From contig JAFVIF010000059.1 in the NCBI GenBank assembly GCA_017474125.1, forward strand, positions 1 through 64,000: 64,000 nucleotides of DNA, read 5' to 3'. Every line of letters begins with the position of its first letter. Positions within the stretch are counted from its first letter, which is position 1. Source of the stretch: Clostridia bacterium. GTDB lineage: Bacteria > Bacillota > Clostridia > Oscillospirales > Acutalibacteraceae. Positions 1-7,627 of this stretch are shown in pieces. Below the pieces are notes generated by a model, which worked only from the letters and a program-made list of their open reading frames with translations, did no database searches and was not told where the DNA came from. Both the position numbers and the translations under genes were made by a program.

Positions 1-1
1 A

Positions 2-301
2 ATGCAGGGCGAAAACGCACTTACAAATATGCCCTTAGGGGATAAATTTGTTGTAACCGACGGTTATCCCATGCTTAAGGTGTTCTTAAAAGAAACGGCA
101 GAAGTACTTCTCGGAGACGTTAACGGTGACGGAAAGGTTGACACAACCGACCTTGCAGTATTAAAGCTATATCTTGCAGGTGTAACCCAAACAATTAGCG
201 ACGGCGCTGATGTTGACAAAAACGGAGAGATTGACACAACCGACCTTGCAACCCTTAAGCTTTATCTTGCAGGAGTTATTACTAAATTAGGCGCACAATA
301 A
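2..301 (+). CDS. Dockerin-bearing protein, C-terminal fragment
   Basis: This is the 3' end of a gene that begins before the window, so the start shown is only the first in-frame ATG. Two duplicated calcium-binding loops are visible, DVNGDGKVDTTD at residues 39-50 and DVDKNGEIDTTD at 70-81. Each is followed by a helix of the form LAxLKLYLAGV. This is the type I dockerin signature. Dockerins bind calcium and dock secreted enzymes onto cohesins of a scaffoldin or the cell surface. The catalytic or binding part lies outside the window, so the enzyme activity is unknown. The gene is followed by a strong terminator at 432-460. Confidence 0.9.
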   Translation: MQGENALTNMPLGDKFVVTDGYPMLKVFLKETAEVLLGDVNGDGKVDTTDLAVLKLYLAGVTQTISDGADVDKNGEIDTTDLATLKLYLAGVITKLGAQ

Positions 302-431
302 TAAAACACCGACGGTTCATAAGGGTCGGACGCTTAAGGACAGTTCTAAAATTTGTTCTCATCGCTCGATATATTGCACCACAGGCTGCAATTAAAGAAT
401 CTAAGTAATTAGATTTATAAAGCAAAATTTA

Positions 432-460
432 TCCGCCCGATTTCTCGGGCGGATTTTTTT
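432..460 (+). terminator. Rho-independent terminator after dockerin gene
   Basis: A 9-bp GC-rich stem (TCCGCCCGA pairing with TCGGGCGGA) with a 4-base loop is followed by seven T. It ends the dockerin transcript. The 130 bases between the stop codon and the hairpin hold no gene I can recognise. Confidence 0.9.
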
Positions 461-469
461 ACATTGAGG

Positions 470-497
470 TTGCTTTTTAACATAGTTGTGATATAAT
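470..497 (+). promoter_or_regulatory. Sigma-A-type promoter for the YgjV-like gene
   Basis: TTGCTT (470-475) and TATAAT (492-497) are separated by 16 bp, immediately downstream of the dockerin terminator and 34 bp before the start codon. Confidence 0.6.
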
Positions 498-530
498 ATA
501 CCCTGCAAAATGCTGCATAAAGGAGCAATT

Positions 531-1058
531 ATGGATATGATACCTCAGATAATTGGATTACTTGCAGTAGCAACCTTTCTTTTTAGTTATCAGCAAAAAA
601 AGAGAAAAAATATTATACTCTTCAACACGGTTTCTCGTTGCTTATATATTTTACAGTATATATTGTTGGGCGCTTTTTCGGGTGCTGTGCTTGATATTTT
701 AGGGGCAATTTCTTCTATCATTGCAGGTAAAAAACATACCGAGTTTATTAAAAAACATACAAAGGCAGTATTAATTTCGATAAACGCTTGTATAATCGTT
801 GCGGGAGGAATTGTTGCCATTTACAACAAGAGTTGGCTTGATTTATTTTCACTTACGGGTGTTTTATTGCATACCAGTGCTTTTTGGATAAGTAGCGAAA
901 AGATAATTCGCCGTGTTTCACTCTTAGGTTCACCCTTTTGGTTCGTATATAACCTTTTAAGCCGTGCTTATGGTTCGGCAATCGGTGATATTCTAACAAT
1001 ATGTTCTATAATTATTGCAATGATGCGACACAAAAATTCGGATAATAAAAAAGTTTGA
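531..1058 (+). CDS. YgjV-family inner membrane protein
   Basis: A 175-residue, strongly hydrophobic protein with about five or six membrane segments and short charged loops (QQKKRKN near residue 25, GKKHTE near 65). The sequence fits the YgjV family of small membrane proteins, whose biochemical role is not established. I chose the ATG at 531 because AGGAG lies at 521-525; an in-frame ATG at 510 lacks a ribosome site. It has its own promoter and is followed 19 bases later by a PHP phosphatase gene on the same strand, so the two are probably cotranscribed. The family call is from recalled sequence resemblance. Confidence 0.7.
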   Translation: MDMIPQIIGLLAVATFLFSYQQKKRKNIILFNTVSRCLYILQYILLGAFSGAVLDILGAISSIIAGKKHTEFIKKHTKAVLISINACIIVAGGIVAIYNKSWLDLFSLTGVLLHTSAFWISSEKIIRRVSLLGSPFWFVYNLLSRAYGSAIGDILTICSIIIAMMRHKNSDNKKV

Positions 1059-1077
1059 ATGCAGAAGGGAAAAAACA

Positions 1078-1863
1078 ATGTTTGATTACCATTTACATAG
1101 TAAGGTTTCATTTGATTCTTCATGTGCTCCTGCTGATATTGTAATGGCTGCCGAAAAAGCGGGGCTAAAAGAAATTTGCTTCACCGACCACTATGATTTT
1201 AACGATGTTTATAAAGATAAACGCGATTTATTTACAATTGAGCAATACCGTACCGCCTATGATTCAATTGTTTCTCCAAAGGTGAAAATTCGCCGCGGTG
1301 TTGAATTTGGTCTTACCACCTGGAATCAAAAAGAACTTAATGACTTGCTTCGTTTATATGATTTTGATTTTGTTATAGGTTCGGTGCATTTTGCGGGCGG
1401 ATATGACCCGTATTATGAAGCATTTTGGACGCACAATGGTATTGATACTGCATTCGAAAAATATCTTTTGCAGTCGCTTGAATGTGTAAAAAGTCAAAAC
1501 AACTTTGATGTGCTCGGGCATCTAAATTATGTTTGTAAATCGGAGCATAGTCCTACACGTAAGCCCCTTTACTATAAAGATTATGCGGATATTTGTGATG
1601 AGATTATGAAGACGCTCGCTCAAAACGGTAAGGGTATGGAAATAAACACAAGCGGTGTTGATAGAGTGGGTGACTTTCTGCCATCTATTGATTTCATAAA
1701 AAGATTTCGTGAGCTCGGCGGCGAGGTTATTACGGTCGGTTCGGATGCTCACGATGCTTCCCGTGTGGGACAGCATATAGCGGGAGCGCTTGAAATTGCC
1801 AAAGATATTTTTGGATATGTTTGTACTTTTGAAAAAAGAAAAGCAGTATTTCACAAATTGTAA
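1078..1863 (+). CDS. PHP-domain phosphatase, histidinol-phosphatase (HisJ/HisK) type
   Basis: This 261-residue protein has the metal-binding pattern of the PHP superfamily: HLH at residues 5-7, FTDHYDF near 36, GVEFGL near 75, GSVHFAGG near 100, GHLNY near 148 and GSDAHDASRVG near 222. Related proteins hydrolyse L-histidinol phosphate in histidine synthesis. No other his gene is nearby, so the real substrate could be another sugar or nucleotide phosphate. It follows the YgjV-like gene by 19 bases, with AGAAGGGA ahead of the ATG, and is probably in the same transcript. Confidence 0.8.
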   Translation: MFDYHLHSKVSFDSSCAPADIVMAAEKAGLKEICFTDHYDFNDVYKDKRDLFTIEQYRTAYDSIVSPKVKIRRGVEFGLTTWNQKELNDLLRLYDFDFVIGSVHFAGGYDPYYEAFWTHNGIDTAFEKYLLQSLECVKSQNNFDVLGHLNYVCKSEHSPTRKPLYYKDYADICDEIMKTLAQNGKGMEINTSGVDRVGDFLPSIDFIKRFRELGGEVITVGSDAHDASRVGQHIAGALEIAKDIFGYVCTFEKRKAVFHKL

Positions 1864-1917
1864 TTTTAAAATTGTGACAAAGATAAACCCTGCTTGTTAC
1901 GGTATAAGACAAATATT

Positions 1918-1950
1918 AAACGGATGTGTAGAATTTCTGCACATCCGTTT
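1918..1950. terminator. Hairpin after PHP gene, probable terminator
   Basis: An 11-bp perfect stem, AAACGGATGTG with CACATCCGTTT, encloses an 11-base loop that can pair further. The T-rich flank is short (TTTTACT), so termination may be moderate. Confidence 0.65.
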
Positions 1951-1986
1951 TACTATCTCAAGAGAAAATATTTTAATAGTGATATT

Positions 1987-2024
1987 CTTTAGAATACCTC
2001 GCAAAAGGCGAGATATTTCTAAAG
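1987..2024. repeat. Second intergenic hairpin between convergent genes
   Basis: CTTTAGAA (1987-1994) pairs with TTCTAAAG (2017-2024), and an inner CTCGC/GCGAG stem encloses AAAAG. No T-run follows on either strand, so it is not a classical terminator. It sits between the converging PHP and araC-type genes. Confidence 0.5.
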
Positions 2025-2062
2025 AGTGATTGCTTTAAAAACAGCAGGGCCGTTTATAACAC

Positions 2063-2902
2063 TTATTTCATTGCCATATACTCTCTCGGTGACATATTTT
2101 TGTACCTTTTAAAGGTTTTGGTAAAATAGCTGATACTGTTAAAGCCACTGGCTAACGCCGCTTCGGTCACACTCATATTACTGTGCTCAATTTCATGGCA
2201 GGCGGCGTCTATTCTAAGATTGTTTATGTAATCAATAGGCGTTCTGCCCGTGTACTCCTTAAAGAAGCGGCATAGGTATTTTTGGTTCAGCCCTGAAATT
2301 TCGGAAAGGGTGGAGAGAGTAATGACTTCGGTGTAATTTTCCTCTATCCAATCGAGTAATTCTCCTATTATTTCCATTTGCTTTGTGTTTTTGTGTTTTT
2401 CTTGGTTTTTAATAAGCTCCTCCTCGTAAAGCTTTAGGAAAAACTCAAACAAAAGGCTGTGCATTTTCAATTCATAAAGGCTTTCGTGCTTTTCGGCGGT
2501 GTCAAATATTTCGTTTATAACAGCCTTGGTGTTGCCTTTGGGCAGCTTTTCAACCGAAACCTTTTTGTGAGCGATTGGTCGTAAATATTTACGTACTATA
2601 TCGTTGCTCTTTTTATAAAGCATAGAAATATTAAATACAACACATTCATATATTGCGTTATTTGGTGTTCCGCGGTGCATTGTCGTACAGTCGATAATTG
2701 CGGAATCGCCTGCGTTTAGCGTTAACGGTTTGTTATCAAGGTATAATTCAAAGCTGCCGCTTAAAACCCTTATTAATTCAAATTCTCCGTGCCAATGCAG
2801 CGGCATAACGTATTGCGGATGGAGCGAATTTATATAGTAATACTGAAAAGGGAAATCGGGTAAACCGTGCTGTTTTCTTTCGTTAAACTGTATATCCTTC
2901 AT
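2063..2902 (-). CDS. AraC-family transcriptional regulator of the fucose cluster
   Basis: A 279-residue protein with an N-terminal cupin sensor domain (MPLHWHGEFELIRV near residue 35 and NAGDSAIIDCTTMHRG near 65) and a C-terminal pair of helix-turn-helix motifs (LSTLSEISGLNQKYLCRFFKE and VTEAALASGFNSISYFTKTFKR). The start at 2902 has GGAGG about 6 bases upstream; a longer reading to 2986 has no ribosome site. It is transcribed away from fucI, and their promoters overlap. By position it should respond to L-fucose or an early fucose metabolite and control the adjacent genes. This is inference from context. Confidence 0.88.
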   Translation of the reverse strand: MKDIQFNERKQHGLPDFPFQYYYINSLHPQYVMPLHWHGEFELIRVLSGSFELYLDNKPLTLNAGDSAIIDCTTMHRGTPNNAIYECVVFNISMLYKKSNDIVRKYLRPIAHKKVSVEKLPKGNTKAVINEIFDTAEKHESLYELKMHSLLFEFFLKLYEEELIKNQEKHKNTKQMEIIGELLDWIEENYTEVITLSTLSEISGLNQKYLCRFFKEYTGRTPIDYINNLRIDAACHEIEHSNMSVTEAALASGFNSISYFTKTFKRYKNMSPREYMAMK

Positions 2903-2925
2903 TATTTCCTCCAAAAAAGTGACTT

Positions 2926-2953
2926 TTGTGCAAATATTTAGCCTTAAATGCAC
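2926..2953. promoter_or_regulatory. Candidate AraC-regulator operator upstream of fucI
   Basis: TTGTGCAAAT at 2926-2935 recurs exactly at 6145-6154, just ahead of fucA, with a one-mismatch copy (TTGTTCAAAT) at 6115-6124. The inverted arms GTGCA (2928-2932) and TGCAC (2949-2953) sit directly against the fucI -35 box. Assignment to the divergent AraC regulator is inference. Confidence 0.4.
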
Positions 2954-2982
2954 TTGTATTTTATCATAAAAGGAAATATAAT
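2954..2982 (+). promoter_or_regulatory. fucI promoter
   Basis: TTGTAT (2954-2959), a 17-bp spacer and TATAAT (2977-2982). It overlaps the opposing araC promoter almost entirely. Confidence 0.65.
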
Positions 2983-2986
2983 TCAA
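2958..2986 (-). promoter_or_regulatory. araC-type regulator promoter, opposing fucI
   Basis: Read on the minus strand: TTGAAT (2986-2981), a 17-bp spacer and TAAAAT (2963-2958), with a TGA extended -10 element. The -35 box shares bases with the fucI -10 box. Confidence 0.55.
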
Positions 2987-3022
2987 TTAGAAATATTTAT
3001 TTTTATTCAGGAGGTAATAAAA

Positions 3023-4816
3023 ATGGCAGAGAACAGATTAATTGGCGATTATCCCGTTATAGGTATCCGTCCCACTATCGACGGAAGAAGAGGCCCCCTT
3101 AAGGTAAGAGAAAGCCTTGAGGTTCAAACTATGAATATGGCTAAAAGTGCCGCTAAGCTGATTAGTGAAAACTTAAGGTATTCTAACGGCGAAGCAGTAA
3201 AGGTTATTATTGCCGATACTACTATCGGTCGTGTGGGTGAGGCCGCCGCTTGCGCTGATAAGTTTAGAAAAGAGGGTGTTGATATTACCCTTACCGTAAC
3301 TCCTTGCTGGTGCTACGGTGCTGAAACTATGGATATGGACCCCTTAACCATAAAGGGAGTATGGGGCTTTAACGGTACCGAGCGTCCCGGTGCTGTGTAT
3401 CTTGCTTCGGTTCTTGCTACCCACGCTCAGAAGGGTCTTCCCGCATTCGGCATTTACGGTAACGACGTAAAGGACTGTGACGATACCGAAATTCCTTGTG
3501 ATGTTGCAGAAAAGATTCTCCGCTTTGCACGTGCCGCTGTTGCAGTTGCTACCATGAGAGGAAAATCTTATTTACAGATAGGCTCTATTTGTATGGGTAT
3601 AGGCGGTTCTATTATTTCTCCCGAGTTTATTGAGGAATACCTTGGTATGAGAGTTGAGTCTGTTGATGAGGTTGAGATTATCAGACGAATGAGCGAGGGT
3701 ATTTACGATAAAGCCGAATTTGAAAAGGCTCTTGCCTGGGCTAAGAAATATTGTATAGAGGGCTTTGACAAAAACCCCGAAAATATGCAGAAAACACGAG
3801 AAGAAAAGGATGCTCAGTGGGAATTTGTTGTTAAAATGATGGTTATAATTAAAGACCTTATGAACGGCAACAAGAATCTTCCTGAGGGCTGTGAGGAAGA
3901 AATGGTAGGCCATAACGCTATTGCCGCAGGCTTCCAGGGTCAGCGCCAGTGGACCGACTTCTACCCCAACTGTGACTTCCCCGAGGCAATGCTTAACACC
4001 TCCTTTGACTGGAACGGCGCAAGGGAGCCTTATATTCTTGCAACCGAAAATGACGTGCTTAACGGTATTGGTATGCTGTTTATGAAATTACTTACCAACC
4101 GCGCTCAAATGTTTGCCGACGTTAGAACATGCTGGAACGCAGAATCCGTAAAGCGTGTAACAGGCTACGATATCGAGGGTAAGGCTAAAGAGGCTGACGG
4201 CTTTATTCACCTTATTAACTCGGGTGCCTGCTGTCTTGATGCCAACGGTGCCGCTAAGGATGAAAACGGTAATGCAGTTATGAAAGAATGGTTTAACGTT
4301 ACCGAGGAAGACCAAAAGGCAATTATGGAAAACACCACCTGGAACTTTGCCGATTTAGGTTATTTCCGTGGCGGCGGATATTCCTCCCGTTTTGAAACCA
4401 AGGCTGAAATGCCCGTTACTATGATAAGACTTAACCTTGTTAAGGGCTTAGGCCCCGTGCTTCAAATTGCCGAGGGATGGACTGTTCAGCTCCCTGAAGA
4501 GGTTAGTGACACTCTTTGGAAGAGAACCGACTATACCTGGCCCTGCACTTGGTTTGCTCCCAGACTTACAGGCAAGGGTGCATTTAAATCAGCTTATGAC
4601 GTTATGAATAATTGGGGTGCTAACCACGGTGCAATTTCTTACGGACACATCGGCGCCGACCTTATTACTATGTGCTCTATGCTCCGTATTCCCGTATGTA
4701 TGCACAACGTACCCGAAGAAAAGATTTTCCGTCCTGCCTCTTTTAATGCATTCGGTATGGATAAGGAAGGTCAGGATTACAGAGCCTGTGCCGCATACGG
4801 CCCTCTTTATAAATAA
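3023..4816 (+). CDS. fucI: L-fucose isomerase
   Basis: A 597-residue protein matching the length and sequence of the FucI family (E. coli 591), which converts L-fucose to L-fuculose in the cytoplasm using Mn2+. The catalytic and metal residues are visible by their family motifs: Glu342 in ATEND, Asp366 in FADVRTCW and His535 in ANHGA, with the same spacing as E. coli Glu337/Asp361/His528. The start at 3023 follows AGGAGG at 3009-3014; an upstream in-frame ATG at 2948 lies inside the promoter region and is rejected. It is the first gene of the fucI-fucU-hydrolase group and diverges from the AraC regulator. No fuculokinase is found in the window. Confidence 0.97.
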   Translation: MAENRLIGDYPVIGIRPTIDGRRGPLKVRESLEVQTMNMAKSAAKLISENLRYSNGEAVKVIIADTTIGRVGEAAACADKFRKEGVDITLTVTPCWCYGAETMDMDPLTIKGVWGFNGTERPGAVYLASVLATHAQKGLPAFGIYGNDVKDCDDTEIPCDVAEKILRFARAAVAVATMRGKSYLQIGSICMGIGGSIISPEFIEEYLGMRVESVDEVEIIRRMSEGIYDKAEFEKALAWAKKYCIEGFDKNPENMQKTREEKDAQWEFVVKMMVIIKDLMNGNKNLPEGCEEEMVGHNAIAAGFQGQRQWTDFYPNCDFPEAMLNTSFDWNGAREPYILATENDVLNGIGMLFMKLLTNRAQMFADVRTCWNAESVKRVTGYDIEGKAKEADGFIHLINSGACCLDANGAAKDENGNAVMKEWFNVTEEDQKAIMENTTWNFADLGYFRGGGYSSRFETKAEMPVTMIRLNLVKGLGPVLQIAEGWTVQLPEEVSDTLWKRTDYTWPCTWFAPRLTGKGAFKSAYDVMNNWGANHGAISYGHIGADLITMCSMLRIPVCMHNVPEEKIFRPASFNAFGMDKEGQDYRACAAYGPLYK

Positions 4817-4856
4817 GCAGGAGACGGTGCCGGCAGCGTTTTGCAAGGAGATAATT

Positions 4857-5291
4857 ATGTTACTTAATATTCCGAAAATACTTTCTCCCGAGCTTTTAAA
4901 GGTGCTTTGCGAGATGGGACACAGTGACCGTTTGGTTATTGCCGACGGCAATTTTCCTGCTGAAAGCATTGGAAAAAATGCTAAGGTTATCCGTATGGAC
5001 GGTCACGGTGCCTGCGAGGTATTGGAAGCGGTATTAAAGCTGTTTCCTCTTGATACCTACGTGGAGAAGCCTGTTTCCTTAATGCAGGTAACCCCCGGTG
5101 ATAACGTAGAGACACCTATTTGGGGAGAATACGAAAGAATTATAAAAGAGCAACAGGGTAAAGTGGACGTAATTGGCGAAATTGAACGTTTCGCCTTTTA
5201 CGAGGAAGCAAAAAAGGCCTATGCAATTATTGCAACGGGTGAGGGCGCTCTTTACGCCAATATTATGCTTCAAAAGGGTGTTGTGGTATAA
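4857..5291 (+). CDS. fucU: L-fucose mutarotase (RbsD/FucU family)
   Basis: A 144-residue protein of RbsD/FucU type, which interconverts alpha and beta anomers of L-fucose and so feeds FucI. Characteristic stretches are CEMGHSDRLVIADGNFP (residues about 18-34), RMDGHG near 45 and the C-terminal IATGEGALYANIMLQKGV. The start at 4857 has AAGGAG at 4845-4850; the frame stays open far upstream over fucI but with no ribosome site. It begins 40 bases after fucI, and its stop overlaps the next start (TAATG), which suggests translational coupling. Confidence 0.93.
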   Translation: MLLNIPKILSPELLKVLCEMGHSDRLVIADGNFPAESIGKNAKVIRMDGHGACEVLEAVLKLFPLDTYVEKPVSLMQVTPGDNVETPIWGEYERIIKEQQGKVDVIGEIERFAFYEEAKKAYAIIATGEGALYANIMLQKGVVV

Positions 5292-6019
5292 TGAAATACA
5301 AAATTACCGAACACGATGATTATAAAACCTATGAATTTGATTTTGAGGGTAAAAAGGCTTACCTGTATGCACCGAATAAGCCTAAGCAAAATAACCCTTG
5401 GATTTTAAAAACCGAATACTTTTGGGCGTTCCCGAATTTCCAAAACACTATGCTCAAAAATGGTTGGCATTTGGCCTACGTTGAAAACGACACAAGGTGG
5501 TTTTGTGAAGCTGATAATAAGCGAAGAGCAAGGCTTTGCGAGTTTATTATAAGCGAATTTTCTCTTAATGAAAAATGCGTTTTGGAGGGTATGTCCTGCG
5601 GCGGTATGCAAGCCGTTTACTTTGGCGCAGAGTACCCGCAGTTTGTAAAAGGAATGTATTTAGATGCTCCCGTTATGAACCTTCTGTCTTGTCCCTTCGG
5701 TGTCGGCAGAAGTCCCTTTGATTCGGTTGAAGAATTTATAAATGCAACGGGACTAACCTTAAAGGACTTAATCAACTACCGTAATCATCCTATTGACAGG
5801 GTAGAGGAATTAATTGAAAATAATATCCCCGTTTTTCTTGTTGCGGGAGACAGCGATACAACAGTCCCTTATGAGGAAAACGGCGCTTTGCTTGCCGAAA
5901 AGTATAAAAAAGCAGGCGCGCCTATTACAGTAGTTATAAAGGCGGGTTGTGAGCATCATCCGCATTCACTTGACGATAACACTCCCATTATAGAATGGGC
6001 AGAAAAGCTGTATGAATAA
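5291..6019 (+). CDS. Alpha/beta hydrolase in the fucose operon
   Basis: A 242-residue predicted cytoplasmic hydrolase. The nucleophile elbow is GMSCGG (residues about 100-105), the acid is in VAGDSDTTVPYEEN near 190 and the histidine is in GCEHHPHSLD near 220, giving a Ser-Asp-His triad. There is no signal peptide. Its start overlaps the fucU stop by one base, so it is made with the fucose enzymes. A plausible job is removing acyl groups from imported fucosyl sugars or opening a lactone, but no specific substrate can be read from the sequence. Confidence 0.8.
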   Translation: MKYKITEHDDYKTYEFDFEGKKAYLYAPNKPKQNNPWILKTEYFWAFPNFQNTMLKNGWHLAYVENDTRWFCEADNKRRARLCEFIISEFSLNEKCVLEGMSCGGMQAVYFGAEYPQFVKGMYLDAPVMNLLSCPFGVGRSPFDSVEEFINATGLTLKDLINYRNHPIDRVEELIENNIPVFLVAGDSDTTVPYEENGALLAEKYKKAGAPITVVIKAGCEHHPHSLDDNTPIIEWAEKLYE

Positions 6020-6040
6020 ATTTGGCAAAAATTATCCCAT

Positions 6041-6100
6041 AGCCGCCTTTTGTTCGGGGGCGGTACACATTGGTACAGCACCGCTCACTGCAATGCGGCT
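6041..6100. repeat. Possible structured intergenic element before fucA
   Basis: The 150-bp gap between the hydrolase and fucA contains outer arms AGCCGC (6041-6046) and GCGGCT (6095-6100), with nested GC-rich arms CGGT/ACCG inside. It is much more GC-rich than the AT-rich DNA on either side. It could be a terminator-like structure, an mRNA processing site or a dispersed REP-like element; the sequence alone does not decide. Confidence 0.35.
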
Positions 6101-6114
6101 CTGTAAAAAAAATT

Positions 6115-6154
6115 TTGTTCAAATTTATGCTATGTAAATAAAAATTGTGCAAAT
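6115..6154. promoter_or_regulatory. Two copies of the fuc candidate operator ahead of fucA
   Basis: TTGTTCAAAT (6115-6124) and TTGTGCAAAT (6145-6154) are direct repeats with a 30-bp period, about three helical turns. The second copy is identical to the site beside the fucI promoter. This suggests that fucA is a separate target of the same AraC regulator. Confidence 0.4.
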
Positions 6155-6172
6155 TAAAAGAAGGTTGAATTT

Positions 6173-6853
6173 ATGGAATATATGGAAATCAGAGAGCAGA
6201 TTTGTGACGTTTGCCATAAAATGTGGCAATTAGGCTGGGTTGCCGCCAACGACGGTAACGTATCTGTAAAGCTTCCCGACGGTAATTTTCTTGCCACCCC
6301 TACGGGCATAAGTAAAAGCTTTATTACCCCCGATAAATTGGTTATTATTAACGATAAGGGCGAGGTTATAGCGGGTGAGCCCGGCTATAAGCCCAGCAGT
6401 GAAATTAAAATGCACCTTCGTTGCTATAAGGAAAGAGAAGATGTTGGAGCAGTTGTTCACGCTCATCCCCCCACAGCAACGGGTTATGCCGTAGCAGGAA
6501 AGAGTATGGATGAATACTCTATGATAGAAACCGTTATTGCAATAGGCTCTATTCCGCTTACCCCTTACGGCACACCGAGTACTAACGAGGTACCCGAGGC
6601 TATTGCGCCTTACCTTGCTGAGCACGACGTGCTTTTGCTTAAGAATCACGGCGCTTTAACGGTAGGCTGTGACCTTATCACCGCCTACTACCGTATGGAA
6701 ACTCTGGAGCTTTTTGCAAAAATTTCTCTTACAGCCCATCTGCTCGGCGGAGCAAAGGAAATCGAAAAGCCCCAAATTGATAAACTTCTTGATTTAAGAG
6801 AAAACTATTATAAGGTTACCGGAAAACATCCGGGCTACAAGCACTATAACTAA
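6173..6853 (+). CDS. fucA: L-fuculose-phosphate aldolase (class II aldolase)
   Basis: A 226-residue zinc-dependent aldolase that splits L-fuculose 1-phosphate into dihydroxyacetone phosphate and L-lactaldehyde. The zinc ligands His96 and His98 (HAHPP) and His159 (KNHGAL), and the catalytic Glu77 (PSSEIKMH), match E. coli FucA Glu73/His92/His94/His155 with a constant offset. GNVSVKLPDG near residue 29 is the phosphate-binding region. The start at 6173 has AGAAGG 8 bases upstream. It is separated from the fucI operon by 150 bp with its own candidate operator sites. A related aldolase (ribulose-phosphate type) is possible, but the neighbourhood supports FucA. Confidence 0.93.
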   Translation: MEYMEIREQICDVCHKMWQLGWVAANDGNVSVKLPDGNFLATPTGISKSFITPDKLVIINDKGEVIAGEPGYKPSSEIKMHLRCYKEREDVGAVVHAHPPTATGYAVAGKSMDEYSMIETVIAIGSIPLTPYGTPSTNEVPEAIAPYLAEHDVLLLKNHGALTVGCDLITAYYRMETLELFAKISLTAHLLGGAKEIEKPQIDKLLDLRENYYKVTGKHPGYKHYN

Positions 6854-6880
6854 AAAAAGAGCCGCAAGGCTCTTTTTTAG
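6850..6880. terminator. Bidirectional terminator after fucA
   Basis: AAAAAAAGAGCC pairs with GGCTCTTTTTT around a GCAA tetraloop, starting at the stop codon. It is symmetrical and could work in both directions. Confidence 0.85.
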
Positions 6881-6896
6881 TTTTTAGGTTAATGAC

Positions 6897-6925
6897 TTGC
6901 AGGCATAAATTATTTGTGGTAATAT
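6897..6925 (+). promoter_or_regulatory. Extended -10 promoter for sfsA
   Basis: TTGCAG (6897-6902), a 17-bp spacer and TAATAT (6920-6925), preceded by TGG as an extended -10. Transcription should begin about seven bases downstream, at or next to the sfsA ATG at 6932. Confidence 0.6.
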
Positions 6926-6931
6926 AAATTT

Positions 6932-7627
6932 ATGAAATACGAAAACGTTATTAAAGGTGAATTTATAAGCCGACCTAACAGGTTTATAGCTAAGGTTAAT
7001 ATTAATGGAACAGAAGAAACGGTGCATGTTAAAAACACCGGCAGGTGTAAAGAACTGCTTATAAAGGGCGCTACCGTTTATTTAAGTGTGTCGGATAAGG
7101 AAAGCCGTAAAACTAAGTACGACCTTATTGCCGTAGAAAAAATACGGGAAAACGGGAAAGCTCTTCTTATAAATATGGACTCTCAAATTCCAAACGACGT
7201 TGCTGAAGAATATCTTAAAAAGGGTGAAATCTTTTCAAAAGCTGCCGTAATAAAAAGGGAAGTGACTTATAAAAATTCTCGCTTTGATATTTTCGTTGCC
7301 GATAAAGCTACAAAGGCTTTTGTTGAGGTAAAGGGTGTCACCCTTGAAAATAACGGTGTAGCGATGTTTCCCGATGCACCGACACTTCGTGGCGTTAAGC
7401 ATATAAAAGAGCTTATAGCGGCAAAAAATGAAGGGTATGACGCATACATTCTGTTTGTTATACAAATGAAAGGGGTACGGAAATTTACACCAAACGCTGA
7501 AACGCACCCCGAATTTGCCGAAATTCTTAAAACTGCGGAAAAATCGGGTGTGAAAATTCTTGCATATGATTGCCGAGTAGATTATAATACGATTGAAATC
7601 GGAGAAAAGGTGAGTGTTATATTATGA
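6932..7627 (+). CDS. sfsA: SfsA family DNA/RNA nuclease-like protein
   Basis: A 231-residue protein with the SfsA pattern throughout: RPNRF near residue 15, HVKNTGRCKELL near 31, EVKGVTLENNG near 131 with the acidic/lysine nuclease-like residues, MFPDAPTLRGVKH near 144 and FTPNAETHPEF near 190. E. coli SfsA was first named for a sugar-fermentation phenotype and later linked to nucleic-acid binding and nuclease activity. No ribosome site precedes the ATG, and the promoter lies so close that the mRNA may be leaderless. Its stop overlaps the next start by ATGA, so it heads a sfsA-esterase-deacetylase operon. Confidence 0.9.
   Translation: MKYENVIKGEFISRPNRFIAKVNINGTEETVHVKNTGRCKELLIKGATVYLSVSDKESRKTKYDLIAVEKIRENGKALLINMDSQIPNDVAEEYLKKGEIFSKAAVIKREVTYKNSRFDIFVADKATKAFVEVKGVTLENNGVAMFPDAPTLRGVKHIKELIAAKNEGYDAYILFVIQMKGVRKFTPNAETHPEFAEILKTAEKSGVKILAYDCRVDYNTIEIGEKVSVIL

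Noticed and set aside
4617..4856. Long N-terminal extension of FucU reading back over fucI
   Set aside because: The region is the 3' end of fucI in another frame. The ribosome site AAGGAG is directly before 4857, and the shorter protein has the normal FucU length.
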